From NCBI GenBank assembly GCA_032718475.1, contig JAUCBJ010003271.1, forward strand, positions 1 to 43,296: 43,296 bases of DNA. Direction: 5' to 3'. Shown one piece after another: positions 37,501 to 41,815 of the stretch. The notes under the pieces were generated by a model. It saw only the letters and a program-made list of their open reading frames with translations. It was not told where the DNA came from and did not search any database. The position numbers and the translations under genes were made by a program. Source of the stretch: Nemertoderma westbladi (lineage: Eukaryota; Xenacoelomorpha; Nemertodermatida; Nemertodermatidae). How positions within the stretch are numbered: position 1 is the stretch's first letter; each line of letters starts with the position of its first letter.

Positions 37501-37569
37501 CGCAAGGACAAGGATACACAGCCAGACGGAGGTGCCTGACAGCGTGGATAAACGTTTAGCCGTATCCAT
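1112..37569 (-). CDS. Secreted VWD-domain protein, 5' part of a spliced gene (nine exons, continues beyond the window)
   Basis: Nine exons (37569-37484, 37082-36948, 36515-36409, 36103-36062, 4122-3974, 3472-3321, 2777-2647, 1984-1887, 1261-1112) join in frame to 1050 nt, 350 codons. All introns are GT-AG and every split codon closes. Residues 1-28 form a signal peptide (basic start, hydrophobic core VWLCILVLAII). Residues 30-123 are cysteine-rich with a CCNGFTGEEC segment at 87-96. Residues about 138-300 are a VWD domain: CVAHGRYHYRTFDG opening, GKCLYTLA, and the GLCGTY signature at 268-273. Residues 301-350 are C8-like cysteine-rich sequence. VWD domains occur in extracellular, often multimeric proteins (mucins, VWF, zonadhesin-like, adhesive secretions). 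The first cysteine of the usual CGLC motif is Glu here. Which VWD family it belongs to cannot be decided from this part. Confidence 0.86.
1262..1886. other. Intron 8 of the VWD gene
   Basis: 625 bp of AT-rich DNA between the C8-like exon and the GLCGTY exon. I see no coding or repeat structure in it. Confidence 0.6.
1887..1984 (-). CDS. VWD gene coding exon 8: GLCGTY signature
   Basis: 98 bp. With the split Gly from exon 7 it encodes GLCGTYSNEILDDLKKRDGT and then QATYTSEFANSWK. G-L-C-G-x-Y, the acidic DD pair and the terminal F-x-N-S-W are the end of a VWD domain. The acceptor is CCATTGTAG. The donor is best placed as AAG|GTCTGT, a weaker than usual site; it is the only choice that keeps phase with exon 9 and the N-S-W-K-V order. 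Confidence 0.86.
2144..2326 (+). pseudogene. 3' tail of a non-LTR (LINE) retrotransposon polyprotein
   Basis: The frame 2177-2323, with TAA at 2324-2326, reads VIKYDGKPLTFLRRLLKDTG then LEDADDLANVMGDRELWRR. An L-x-x-D-T-G-L acidic segment, a D-R-x-x-W-R motif and an early stop resemble the extreme C-terminus of LINE reverse-transcriptase proteins with a terminal 'DTGL...M.DR..WR' block. The frame is closed by TAA just upstream (2147-2149), so only a 5'-truncated fragment is present. It lies antisense inside intron 7. The family is not identified. Confidence 0.5.
2327..2356. repeat. AT microsatellite after the LINE tail
   Basis: Alternating AT dinucleotides (ATATATATGTAATATATATA) directly follow the stop codon of the LINE fragment. 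This is where a LINE's simple-repeat tail would be expected. Confidence 0.5.
2647..2777 (-). CDS. VWD gene coding exon 7: VWD domain, middle
   Basis: 131 bp between acceptor TTCAATAG and donor GTAAGG. It encodes SITVEIVGDFVYLDAESFGL, then KVKWNQAGSIYVTAEKGHLM. The G-L-x-V-x-W followed by a V-x-V-type strand is typical of VWD domains just before the GLCG motif. Confidence 0.87.
2778..3320. other. Intron 6 of the VWD gene
   Basis: 543 bp between exons 7 and 6 of the VWD gene. AT-rich, with no coding or repeat signal recognised. Confidence 0.6.
3321..3472 (-). CDS. VWD gene coding exon 6: VWD domain, middle
   Basis: 152 bp, encoding VVVDMSGCLDYDNCVKTLSI through AVGTDVYINGVKRDL. This matches the VWD beta-sheet region with its paired cysteines and the V-x-[VI]-N-G turn. 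The acceptor (ATACATAAAG) has a weak polypyrimidine tract, but the phase is correct on both sides; the donor is GTTAGT. Confidence 0.86.
3473..3973. other. Intron 5 of the VWD gene
   Basis: 501 bp between exons 6 and 5. It has a small GTATAA/GTAAGT-like run near 3493-3510. Nothing else is recognised. Confidence 0.6.
3974..4122 (-). CDS. VWD gene coding exon 5: start of the VWD domain
   Basis: 149 bp, acceptor ACATTTCAG and donor GTAAGT. It encodes VVPMAPPQDRIFAT then CVAHGRYHYRTFDGVKYNY and PGKCLYTLAESTDGLWS. The pattern C-x-x-x-G-x-x-H-Y-x-T-F-D-G with G-x-C-x-Y-x-L-A downstream is the classic opening of a VWD domain. The minisatellite begins only 40 bp upstream of this acceptor. Confidence 0.92.
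4163..18727. repeat. 18-bp minisatellite array, segment 1 (about 14.6 kb)
   Basis: Tandem copies of ACTGTGAATGGAGTACAT. The main variants are an A/T switch (ACAA versus ACAT) and 19-bp forms (CATAACTG, CATAAGTG). Point variants include TTAATGG, GAATGAAG, ACAGACTG and GAATTGAG, which mark higher-order units. From about 9.0 to 13.5 kb a second dialect dominates, with GGAATACA, TGAAAGG, ACTTTGAATGG, AACAGTGAATGG and AGTATATA. The unit length is divisible by three, so several frames stay open for hundreds of codons. On the minus strand these give MYSIHS, YVLHSQ and VCTPFT hexapeptides. The array lies wholly in intron 4 of the VWD gene. Confidence 0.98.
8140..8640. repeat. 164-bp higher-order repeat inside the array
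   Basis: The marker monomer GAATGAAGTACAG begins at 8184, 8348 and 8512, exactly 164 bp apart (nine monomers plus two extra bases). Between markers the order of variant monomers is the same: TTAATGG, AAGTG, GAATGAAG/ACAG, two ACAA types, GAATTGAG, ATAACTG. The same spacing recurs at 21553, 21717 and 21881. Confidence 0.85.
18728..19236. mobile_element. Unclassified 509-bp insertion in the minisatellite
   Basis: Unique, GC-richer sequence interrupts the 18-bp array. It holds a diverged internal duplication (about 18960-18997 and 19070-19107, both near GGCCTGACCAGGCAGATG / GGCATGACCCAGCAGATG). It also holds a hairpin around 18823-18852 (CACCTCC / GGAGGTG arms). No clear target duplication or terminal repeat is visible, and no coding region is convincing; the 67-codon minus-strand frame at 19002-19205 has no recognised domain. 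A non-autonomous element or a captured fragment are both possible. Confidence 0.5.
19237..22224. repeat. 18-bp minisatellite array, segment 2
   Basis: This continues the 18-bp array after the 509-bp insert. The part 20770-22224 repeats the variant order of 7401-8855 at a constant offset of 13,369 bp; for example, GAATGAAG markers lie at 7439/20808, 8184/21553 and 8749/22118. It ends where the LTR retrotransposon is inserted. Confidence 0.97.
22225..22466 (-). repeat. 3' LTR of the retrotransposon
   Basis: 242 bp, read by eye as identical to 27701-27942. In element orientation it starts CGCCACTATGTTG and ends CCCGTCTGGCG, a 5-bp inverted terminus rather than the usual TG...CA. It contains a 54-bp direct duplication (22353-22406 and 22407-22460). 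Each copy holds a near-palindromic GTAC-rich segment (GGTACTGGTACTAGTACAG, continuing TACC). Confidence 0.93.
22562..22589. repeat. 28-base T run in the element's 3' region
   Basis: A homopolymer of 28 T on the plus strand, so poly-A in the retrotransposon's sense strand. It lies between the Gag-Pol stop codon and the 3' LTR. Confidence 0.9.
22685..27502 (-). CDS. Gag-Pol polyprotein of the LTR retrotransposon (1605 aa, intact)
   Basis: One uninterrupted frame encodes all functions. Gag is about residues 1-330, with a zinc knuckle C279-x2-C282-x6-H289-x4-C294 and then an acidic tract near 315-335. The protease has DSGA at 365-368. In the RT, the first catalytic Asp is D736 (SDFSKCFYQIP) and the second motif is IADDFYIG with D802/D803. 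RNase H shows D952, E995, D1022 and D1070. The integrase has an H1199/H1204/C1235/C1238 zinc site, then D1267 and D1321, but residue 1357, exactly 35 residues after D1321, is Asp (NPVADRAIQE) instead of Glu. A GPY/F-like module lies near 1455-1500, and a basic tail closes the protein. Gag and Pol are fused without a frameshift or stop. The start at 27502 leaves a 198-nt leader after the 5' LTR. Confidence 0.94.
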   Translation of the reverse strand: MGSFRPPKMWSLTDNETITSFQNWMQNCMYHLSLENEFAPFLTAGFTWGKPSTLNRDMIDDVAPVPDGQRLTAVQKNIRLSRMIGLIAQFAPSLLNTEIIDRSISLSWIWQRIRKHYGFQQSEANFLKLASIRHESNERYEVLYQRIVAHLHDNKLKNGSPLLHDGEAITVDEILSPTVERLAVYLWLQLIDSRLPSYVARVYAHDLQTRTLKDIQPLVVDNVASLLQELNAHEEVSSISLARAFDRKVKFNSKFQSKNSKFQSKGSKVPQKFKSCSFCKACGRKSDGHSIDECFLLSPSDRMRLVKSFRVQVDNDNEEDDDDGEISEDDDQGAAAYSVVNRVQIMVSPFFYAYFKHIPCKVLCDSGATSNMISLAFVKSANIPMYKSDQVARQVDKSCINICGEVKIELTFGSQCLSLNALVSTQMECDVLAGIPFMFDNSIEISIKHKEILIGIQWISYGTQPPQYPSIRCLQTVVRSQQSTVIYPGEFIEVSDPNLNFHQGEVAIQACSSSPVNGLWPEPSLSRVVNGVLRIPNETNSVITIKKSQQLAVIRAVVTEPELAIMNVHPILSKLSKPLAHDPSSEVIVDPDHQLSLAEQHMFKTTNSKFSNVFSKNIETYNDFSGVLRADINLGPVKPPPRKGRVPFYTHSNLSVLQDEFDSLEKLGVLAKPEDVGVVVQHVSPSFLVKKPNGSFRLVTSFNELGHFTRLIPSKPTKPEEVLQTLANFKFIAKSDFSKCFYQIPVAKSSIPYLGTMTPFKGVRVYLRAAMGMPGSSEWEDELIFRVLGVFLQLGWLVKIADDFYIGADTIEELHSRWVQVLQCLCKNNLKLSASKTVIAPLKTTILGWIWNCGTLSVSAHKISPLVVAIPPVTCSAMRSFLGSVKDIARCFPRCSSFLAPLESAIKGLKGADRINWSPELTKDFEKVKDTLRSPSVLTIPKRNDKLILTTDASPLNNGIGGTLYVLRDGHKKLAGHFSYKMKDHQTRWFPCEREGLAIAVCVSHFAPYIRESIHQTQLLTDSKPCVQAYRKLCQGEFSATARLSTFLSALSGLNVSLHHIKGDDNVLSDYNSRHPIVCEEKSCQICKFVEETAVSTCLAVTVEDVLNGTSRMPFLCSASWKSAQNACPTLRKVFAHLTNGTRPVKNAKGCRDLKVYLRSATINKQGILVVNKEDPYIHNRELIVVPVEILEGLLTAIHLSFKHPSKLQLSKLFHRYFFAINADDIIDRVSNDNCTECKALKKLSSELIPQSSSKSPESPGLQMAADLLHRFKQKIFVVRDVFSSYTWAVLVDDEQSDSLRKGILNCILPLRSNMSKIRVDCAPGLQALHNDSILLRNGIVLDFGSEKNCNKNPVADRAIQELEVELLKCYPDSQALTQQEIISAVDMLNSRIRSSNLSAKEILFGRDQLTGERLNFSDQTLSKQQELRRESNHDVSAKSKSRGSSHCSIPELHVGSLVFIKDELSKHHPRDRYIVIKLHDSMAIIQKFNNNIFGRKHYSVPFEKLMLCTPTPTQPVNAKWFGEHDVGDSSSESEGDFKIKGDRQFAPPPEDLLKDCQIAPENLLDDVAFNNDDGIRRSKRAHKPPKRHGSLIRYDPNYPLDGEL
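27682..27700 (-). other. Candidate tRNA primer binding site
   Basis: Directly after the 5' LTR, reading on the minus strand, the sequence is TGGTGGCTTTGGGTTAAAC. TGG at position +1 is what a primer binding site needs to pair with the CCA end of a tRNA. I could not match the tRNA. A second tRNA-Lys-like stretch, GCGCCCGAAC, lies further in (27678-27669) but lacks the TGG. Confidence 0.45.
27701..27942 (-). repeat. 5' LTR of the retrotransposon
   Basis: The direct copy of the 3' LTR with no difference seen over 242 bp, including the 54-bp internal duplication. Beyond it at 27943 the minisatellite resumes in the middle of a monomer (CTGTGAATGG). Confidence 0.93.
27943..35793. repeat. 18-bp minisatellite array, segment 3 (about 7.9 kb)
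   Basis: The array resumes after the retrotransposon with the order expected from the paralogous block at 8853 onward. About 28.5-28.9 kb and 30.5-35.8 kb are in the second dialect (GGAATACA, TGAAAGG, ACTTTGAATGG, AGTATATA), while about 28.9-30.4 kb is in the first. It ends in a partial monomer (GTGAATG) at 35793, 268 bp from the donor of exon 4. Confidence 0.97.
30441..35756. repeat. 2,658-bp tandem duplication within the array
   Basis: Landmarks recur at a constant offset of 2,658 bp between 30441-33098 and 33099-35756. Open frames at 30547/33205, 30855/33513, 31142/33800, 31850/34508 and 32773/35431 have the same lengths and nearly the same sequence. Few substitutions separate the copies, for example ACATACTG at 31405 versus ACATGCTG at 34063. 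It is a recent segmental duplication of about 147 monomers. Confidence 0.9.
35794..36061. other. Unique 5' end of intron 4
   Basis: 268 bp of non-repetitive AT-rich intron between the array and the donor of exon 4. This is the only ordinary intron sequence on the upstream side of the array. Confidence 0.6.
36062..36103 (-). CDS. VWD gene coding exon 4: 42-bp microexon
   Basis: A 42-bp exon between acceptor TTTGCAG and donor GTAAGT encoding ANAQFSGKLADLR with split codons on both sides. Both phases fit exons 3 and 5. It is the last exon before the 31.9-kb minisatellite intron, so its joining to exon 5 depends on splicing across that array. Confidence 0.74.
36104..36408. other. Intron 3 of the VWD gene
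   Basis: 305 bp, AT-rich, with an (ATA) microrepeat near 36114-36127. Nothing else recognised. Confidence 0.6.
36409..36515 (-). CDS. VWD gene coding exon 3: CC..C module
   Basis: 107 bp, acceptor TTTTTTATAG and donor GTAAGT, encoding residues 75-109 plus split codons. It contains FCCNGFTGEECD (cysteines 87, 88 and 96), resembling the CC-x-G-[FY]-x-G-x(2)-C ending of EMI- or EGF-like modules, followed by a polar helix-like stretch VTMEEHMKEVNK. Assignment to a named domain is uncertain. Confidence 0.83.
36516..36947. other. Intron 2 of the VWD gene with a TATA/CA microsatellite
   Basis: 432 bp. At about 36588-36624 there is a run of TATATATATACACATATATA units. The remainder is AT-rich without recognised features. 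Confidence 0.6.
36948..37082 (-). CDS. VWD gene coding exon 2: cysteine-containing N-terminal region
   Basis: 135 bp between an acceptor TATTTAAG and a donor GTAAGT. It encodes about residues 29-73, including NYCQWRKYDASCDS and DGATCEMAK, with three cysteines. I do not recognise a named domain; the cysteine spacing suits a small disulphide-bonded extracellular module. Confidence 0.82.
37148..37328 (-). mobile_element. tRNA-derived SINE in intron 1
   Basis: Read on the minus strand, the head is GGGGCGGGGGGTAGCTCAG. It carries a pol III A box (TAGCTCAGTTGG, plus 37306-37317) and, about 32 nt later, a B-box-like GGTTCAGCCCC (plus 37263-37273). The body is not tRNA-like and contains a perfect hairpin CCAGTT-ATTT-AACTGG. 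This is the design of a tRNA-headed SINE. The 3' end near 37148 is approximate and no target duplication was recognised. Confidence 0.65.
37484..37569 (-). CDS. VWD gene coding exon 1: signal peptide
   Basis: Encodes residues 1-28 plus two bases of a split Tyr codon. The peptide begins MDTAKRLSTLSGTS and continues with a hydrophobic stretch ending near AIIPSN, a typical secretory signal. The donor is GTTAGT (plus-strand ACTAAC at 37478-37483), the same donor type used by exons 6 and 9. The reading frame joins exon 2 without a shift. Confidence 0.8.
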
Positions 37570-37630
37570 AGTAACGGATAACGGCGATGTTGTGTAACGT
37601 CTTACCGTTTCTCGCTTTCGTTGATGTTAT
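37570..37630 (-). other. 5' untranslated part of the start-codon exon
   Basis: A strong acceptor (TTCTTTTCAG) ends at 37631 on the minus strand, and 61 nt then lead to the ATG at 37569. The second codon position of this leader, in the frame of that ATG, is TAA, so the frame is closed upstream and the ATG at 37569 is the natural start. The acceptor implies at least one further non-coding exon to the right, which I could not locate. Confidence 0.6.
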
Positions 37631-37877
37631 CTGAAAAGAACAAGAATTAGCAAAATGTAAAAATAAATATAAAAAATCGATGATATCCCAGGTTTGTTTA
37701 AAACACAGTTGTAAAATGTTTAAAATGCTAATATCCTTGTTAGCCTGTTAGCTGCCATATTAATACAATTTCATAGTCGCAGGAAAATTGAATATCTTTG
37801 TGGGGCGAGCCACGAAGTTGGCGGAGCCTTAGCGAATTGACACTGTTAGGGGGTGGGTCAATTTATGCAAATAGTTG
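37631..37877. other. Upstream intron or flank, no gene seen
   Basis: AT-rich stretch that begins with the acceptor of the start-codon exon. No upstream exon or core promoter could be supported. Confidence 0.4.
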
Positions 37878-37940
37878 TCGTCGTCGTCGTCGTCGTCGTT
37901 GTCGTCGTCGTCGTCGTCGTCGTTGTCGTCGTCGTCGTTA
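37878..37940. repeat. GTC/GTT trinucleotide microsatellite
   Basis: About 20 repeats of GTC with periodic GTT, immediately ahead of the first 315-bp unit. Each later 315-bp unit keeps a short relic of it (TCGTTGTCGTCGTTA), so the microsatellite appears to have grown from that junction. Confidence 0.92.
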
Positions 37941-39275
37941 CGATTTTGACATGCTAATAACTTTGTCGGATTTAAAGCTGCCAAGTTGAAAATTTGTAGG
38001 TATCAATATGAGCAAAAGTTTAGATTTTTGAGAGACTTTCAGACACCATCAGTGCAATGGTCTCCCGCTAGAGGGCCACATGTCTAAACATTAAATGCCC
38101 TCCCATTTCTTTGCTTTTAATCCGTTTAAGCTGAAACTTGGCAGATATGTATTAGACCATTAGCTGTGACTTTCAAAGGAGGCGAATCCATCTGCAGTTC
38201 TCCAGTCTGCCGCTAGAGGGCCAAAGGTCTGAAAGTGAAATCGTTGTCGTCGTTACGATTTTGACATGCTAATAACTTTGTCGGATTTAAAGCTGCCAAG
38301 TTGAAAATTTGTAGGTATCAATATGAGCAAAAGTTGAGATTTTTGAGAGACTTTCAGACACCATCAGTGCAATGGTCTCCCGCTAGAGGGCCACATGTCT
38401 AAACATTAAATGCCCTCACATTTCTTTGCTTTTAATCCGTTTAAGCTGAAACTTGGCAGATATGTATTAGACCATTAGCTGTGACTTTCAAAGGAGGCGA
38501 ATCCATCTGCAGTTCTCCAGTCTGCCGCTAGAGGGCCAAAGGTCTGAAAGTGAAATCGTTGTCGTCGTTACGATTTTGACATGCTAATAACTTTGTCGGA
38601 TTTAAAGCTGCCAAGTTGAAAATTTGTAGGTATCAATATGAGCAAAAGTTGAGATTTTTGAGAGACTTTCAGACACCATCAGTGCAATGGTCTCCCGCTA
38701 GAGGGCCACATGTCTAAACATTAAATGCCCTCCCATTTCTTTGCTTTTAATCCGTTTAAGCTGAAACTTGGCAGATATGTATTAGACCATTAGCTGTGAC
38801 TTTCAAAGGAGGCGAATGCATCTGCAGTTCTCCAGTCTGCCGCTAGAGGGCCAAAGGTCTGAAAGTGAAATCGTTGTCGTCGTTACGATTTTGACATGCT
38901 AATAACTTTGTCGGATTTAAAGCTGCCAAGTTGAAAATTTGTAGGTATCAATATGAGCTAAAGTTGAGATTTTTGAGAGACTTTCAGACACCATCAGTGC
39001 AATGGTCTCCCGCTAGAGGGCCACATGTCTAAACATTAAATGCCCTCCCATTTCTTTGCTTTTAATCCGTTTAAGCTGAAACTTGGCAGATATGTATTAG
39101 ACCATTAGCTGTGACTTTCAAAGGAGGCGAATCCATCTGCAGTTCTCCAGTCTGCCGTTAGAGGGCCAAATGTCTGAAAGTGAAATCGTTGTCGTCGTTA
39201 TGATATTGACATGCTTATAACTTTGTCGAATTTAAAGCTGCCAAGTTGAAAATTTGTTTTGTTGAAAATCAGTTC
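37931..39275. repeat. 315-bp satellite, about 4.3 copies
   Basis: CGTTACGATTTTGACATGC starts at 37936, 38251, 38566 and 38881, and a variant starts at 39196, always 315 bp apart. The copies differ by only a few bases until about 39200. Each unit has two similar halves (AAGTTGAAAATTTG... and AAGCTGAAACTTGG..., each ending CCGCTAGAGGGCCA), so it looks like a dimer of an older monomer of about 150-160 bp. Confidence 0.95.
38065..39168 (+). promoter_or_regulatory. Eight CTCF-like core motifs in the 315-bp satellite
   Basis: CCGCTAGAGGGCCA begins at 38065, 38210, 38380, 38525, 38695, 38840 and 39010, with CCGTTAGAGGGCCA at 39155. The first 12 bases agree with the animal CTCF core CCRSYAGRKGGC except in the last copy; the following bases do not. 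The spacing alternates 145 and 170 bp. Binding is inferred only from this resemblance. Confidence 0.3.
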
Positions 39276-39630
39276 AACAGTCACCCGCTATAGGACTACT
39301 TTATGCCTGAAAGTGAATAGATTCTCCCGTCTCATTGATTTTAATCAGTTTAAGCTGAATCTTGCCATATATTCTGGACCACATGCTGCGTCTTTGTGGG
39401 GGGGGGGGGGGGGGGGGGGGGAGATTTAATCGGTCTGCCGCTATACGACGAAATTTCTGAAAGTGAGATCCGTCTCTCATTTCGTTATCCGTTATTCAAG
39501 ATGAAACTTGGCCGATGTACAGTACGTATGTACTATTCATCCATAGGCTGTGTCTTTGTGGGGCTGGAGACCCTAATCCATCTTCAGTTCTCACTATACC
39601 GCTAGAGTCAGAAATGTCTGAATAGAAATG
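39276..39630. repeat. Decayed copies of the satellite monomer
   Basis: Three degenerate versions of the half-unit are visible, ending CACCCGCTATAGGAC, TGCCGCTATACGACG and TACCGCTAGAGTCAG, each followed by a TCTGAAAG-type ending. They show the monomer existed before the recent 315-bp expansion. Confidence 0.7.
39398..39421. repeat. Run of 24 G
   Basis: Uninterrupted poly-G on the plus strand inside a degenerate satellite copy. It sits where another copy (39559-39562) has only GTGGGGC, so it is a local expansion. It could form a G-quadruplex. Confidence 0.9.
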
Positions 39631-39819
39631 AAAGAGGTAAAAAGTGATTAGGCGAAATCTGCTTAAAATTTGCTAATACAGTAATACTTTCGAATTAGTA
39701 GTACTTAAATTAAATTTAAGTCACGTGCTGCGCGAAGGCCCCACTTCGTGTTTAGATATGTTGGGATATAATTGGGTTACATAATAGTTGGATGTGTTAA
39801 GGGTGCAGCTCCAACCAAC

Positions 39820-40217
39820 GCGGATGCGTCAAGCGGATGCGCCAAGCGGACGCGTCAAGCGGATGCGTCAAGCGGACGCGTCAAGCGGATACGTCAAGCG
39901 GACGCATCAAGCGGACGCGTCACACGGATGCGTCAAGCGGAGGCGTCAAGCGGACGCGTCACACGAAGCATCAAGCGGACGCGTCACACGGATGCGTCAA
40001 GCGGACGCGTCAAACGGACGCGTCACACGGATGCTTCGAGCGGACGCGTCAAGCAGACGCGTCACACGGATGCGTCAAGCGGGCGCGTCAAGCGGACGCG
40101 TCGCACGGATGCGTCAAGAGGACGCGTCAAGCGGACGCGTCACACGGATGCGTCACACGGATGCGTCAAGTGGACGCGTCAAGCGGACGCGTCAAGCGGA
40201 CGCGTCACACGGATGCG
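39820..40217. repeat. 13-bp minisatellite GCGGACGCGTCAA
   Basis: About 30 copies of a 13-bp unit with C/T (GGACG/GGATG) and AAGCGG/ACACGG alternation. As 13 is not a multiple of 3, a 39-bp cycle gives three overlapping plus-strand frames without stops. Those frames are not genes. The unit is contained in the Harbinger terminal sequence, where the right end has a single degenerate copy. Confidence 0.93.
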
Positions 40218-40288
40218 TTAAGCGTCAAATGCAATAAGAGGGAGAGTGGGATTTTTTTATTAATATTAATTTTTAAACTGAAATTCAA

Positions 40289-40483
40289 ATGGAAGCTGAC
40301 GATTTGCTGATGCTTGCAGTCATTAACAGAAGGAACAGGAAATACCGCCGTTTCTGGGTACATCCCTTGTGGTCATGCAGACCAGCAATGGGAGGCTACC
40401 ACACAATAGTACAGGGAATGAGGGTATTCCCAGAAAAATTAAAAGAATATTTTCGAGTCACTCTGCCCAATTTGATCAACTGA
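40289..40483 (+). pseudogene. PIF/Harbinger transposase (HARBI1-like) N-terminal fragment
   Basis: 64 codons. The segment NRRNRKYRRFWVHPLW followed by GGYHTIVQGMRVFPEKLKEY and FRV matches the conserved N-terminal block of Harbinger nucleases and ALP1-like proteins (R-R-x-W-V-H-P ... F-x-x-L-x-x-x-L-R-x-D-x-x-x-F-x-x-Y-F-R-M). The frame stops just after it, long before any DDE residues. It lies between the element's inverted termini. Confidence 0.7.
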
Positions 40484-40610
40484 AATATAATAATACTAAA
40501 CGAGATACTACAAGCAACAAGCCCTTATATTAATTAATTCTGTACATATTAACTATTCGGTATTGGCTTTGACGCGTAATGCGTCCGCGTTGGTTGGTGG
40601 TCCCCCCTTA

Positions 40611-41683
40611 TAGCAGTGCTCCCTCAACAGATATTTACTAAATTGACAAATTTTATTTTCAAATTTAACCAAGGGTACACAATAATTGATAAAGTTCAAG
40701 GAGAAAACCGTTCACGGAATAAATAATTGTGTGACGGAATACATTATACAATTATTTTATTCTAAAATTAATTTGAACTACTTCGTTTCATTCTTATTTT
40801 ATACGATTACAGTATCGTGAATTTCTATATTCGTGTAGGCCTACGAACAGTAGTAGTATGTATGAAGTTCTACAGTATGAGTGTATAGAATATATATAAG
40901 ATATTTTATCTACTGAGTTCATTAATATCATTAATTAAACAATTATGAAATTATCATGCATTAGACTTAGATATCATTCAAGGACAACCATTACTTCTAA
41001 TATAACTCATATCCATTACTTTTGCTTTTAAAATTTTTTTTTATTAGATTGTTAGTATTGAACAGGACTCCCCTGTCCTTCTGGGGCCCTACACAGTCAT
41101 TAAATACTGAAACATCAATACAGTCCTAAAGATCCTACTTACACTTAAACTGATCCTAATTTTTTGACACTTACCTCCACTTATTTTTGAAATTCAAAAG
41201 GAAGAACTGTATGTTTTAGTAACAACCGAAGTTATATTTGTTACTATGAGTAATTGTTCAAAAGAAACAGTTTATATTCTTATATTGAATGAGTTAATAA
41301 TTAGTTACAAACAGAGTGGCGGATAGGAATTAGGTAAGCTGTGACATCCTCATACCTTAATCCATGCATCCAAGAAGTTTCTACAATAAATTGCGCAATA
41401 ACCCAAGCTGTGGATCTCCTTGTGATGGCACTTGGCGTGAATCGTCGATAATTCCGCCGCATTCGATTGTTTATATTTCTCCATAGCGATACAATCTGTG
41501 ACCCCAACAGAGTTTCCGTAGGTAAAACCGATTCCTCTATCTTCCTTCTACCGATACGAAAACATCGATTGTGTTATTGCTTACTGCCTATTGCGAAACA
41601 GAGTTTGATTGACAGCAAAACTAACTAAAATACTTTAAACAAATTCTAGCTCGAGTATATGAACTATTCAACAAACGAATTAC
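40611..41683. other. Uncharacterised AT-rich stretch
   Basis: About 1.07 kb to the right of the Harbinger remnant. Minus-strand frames at 41301-41507 (68 codons) and 41350-41484 (43 codons beginning MEKYKQSNAAEL) are open, but neither shows a domain. Nothing supportable found. Confidence 0.5.
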
Positions 41684-41745
41684 ACACCAAAATTGCTATT
41701 TATAACACCAAAATTGCTACTTATATCACCAAAATTACTTTACTT
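41684..41745. repeat. Short 21-bp repeat (about three copies)
   Basis: ACACCAAAATTGCTATTTAT-type units start at 41684 and 41705, with a diverged third at 41726. The period is the same 21 bp as the larger minisatellite that follows. Confidence 0.7.
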
Positions 41746-41815
41746 TTACACCAAATTACAATTCCAAGTAACAAATTTAATTTATTTTGTCACCACAAAT
41801 TCGAATACACCTCCA

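Larger units (their letters stand above)
39800..40607 (+). mobile_element. PIF/Harbinger DNA transposon remnant (808 bp)
   Basis: The ends are inverted copies: the left end reads AGGGTGCAGCTCCAACCAAC then GCGGATGCG, and the right end, reverse-complemented, reads GGGGGGACCACCAACCAACG then CGGACGC. TTA flanks it on both sides (39797-39799 and 40608-40610), the 3-bp TWA duplication known for PIF/Harbinger elements. Inside is a short transposase fragment. The DDE core is missing, so the element is non-autonomous. Confidence 0.78.

Noticed and set aside
37798-37989. 63-codon arginine-rich frame
   Set aside because: It is a translation of the GTC/GTT microsatellite.
39772-40310. Three overlapping plus-strand frames rich in Arg/Ser/Asp (about 150 codons each)
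   Set aside because: They are the three readings of the 13-bp minisatellite in the Harbinger terminus.
41301-41507. 68-codon minus-strand frame, and a 43-codon frame starting at 41484 followed by GTATGA
   Set aside because: No domain, no matching acceptor or partner exon. Too short to separate from chance.
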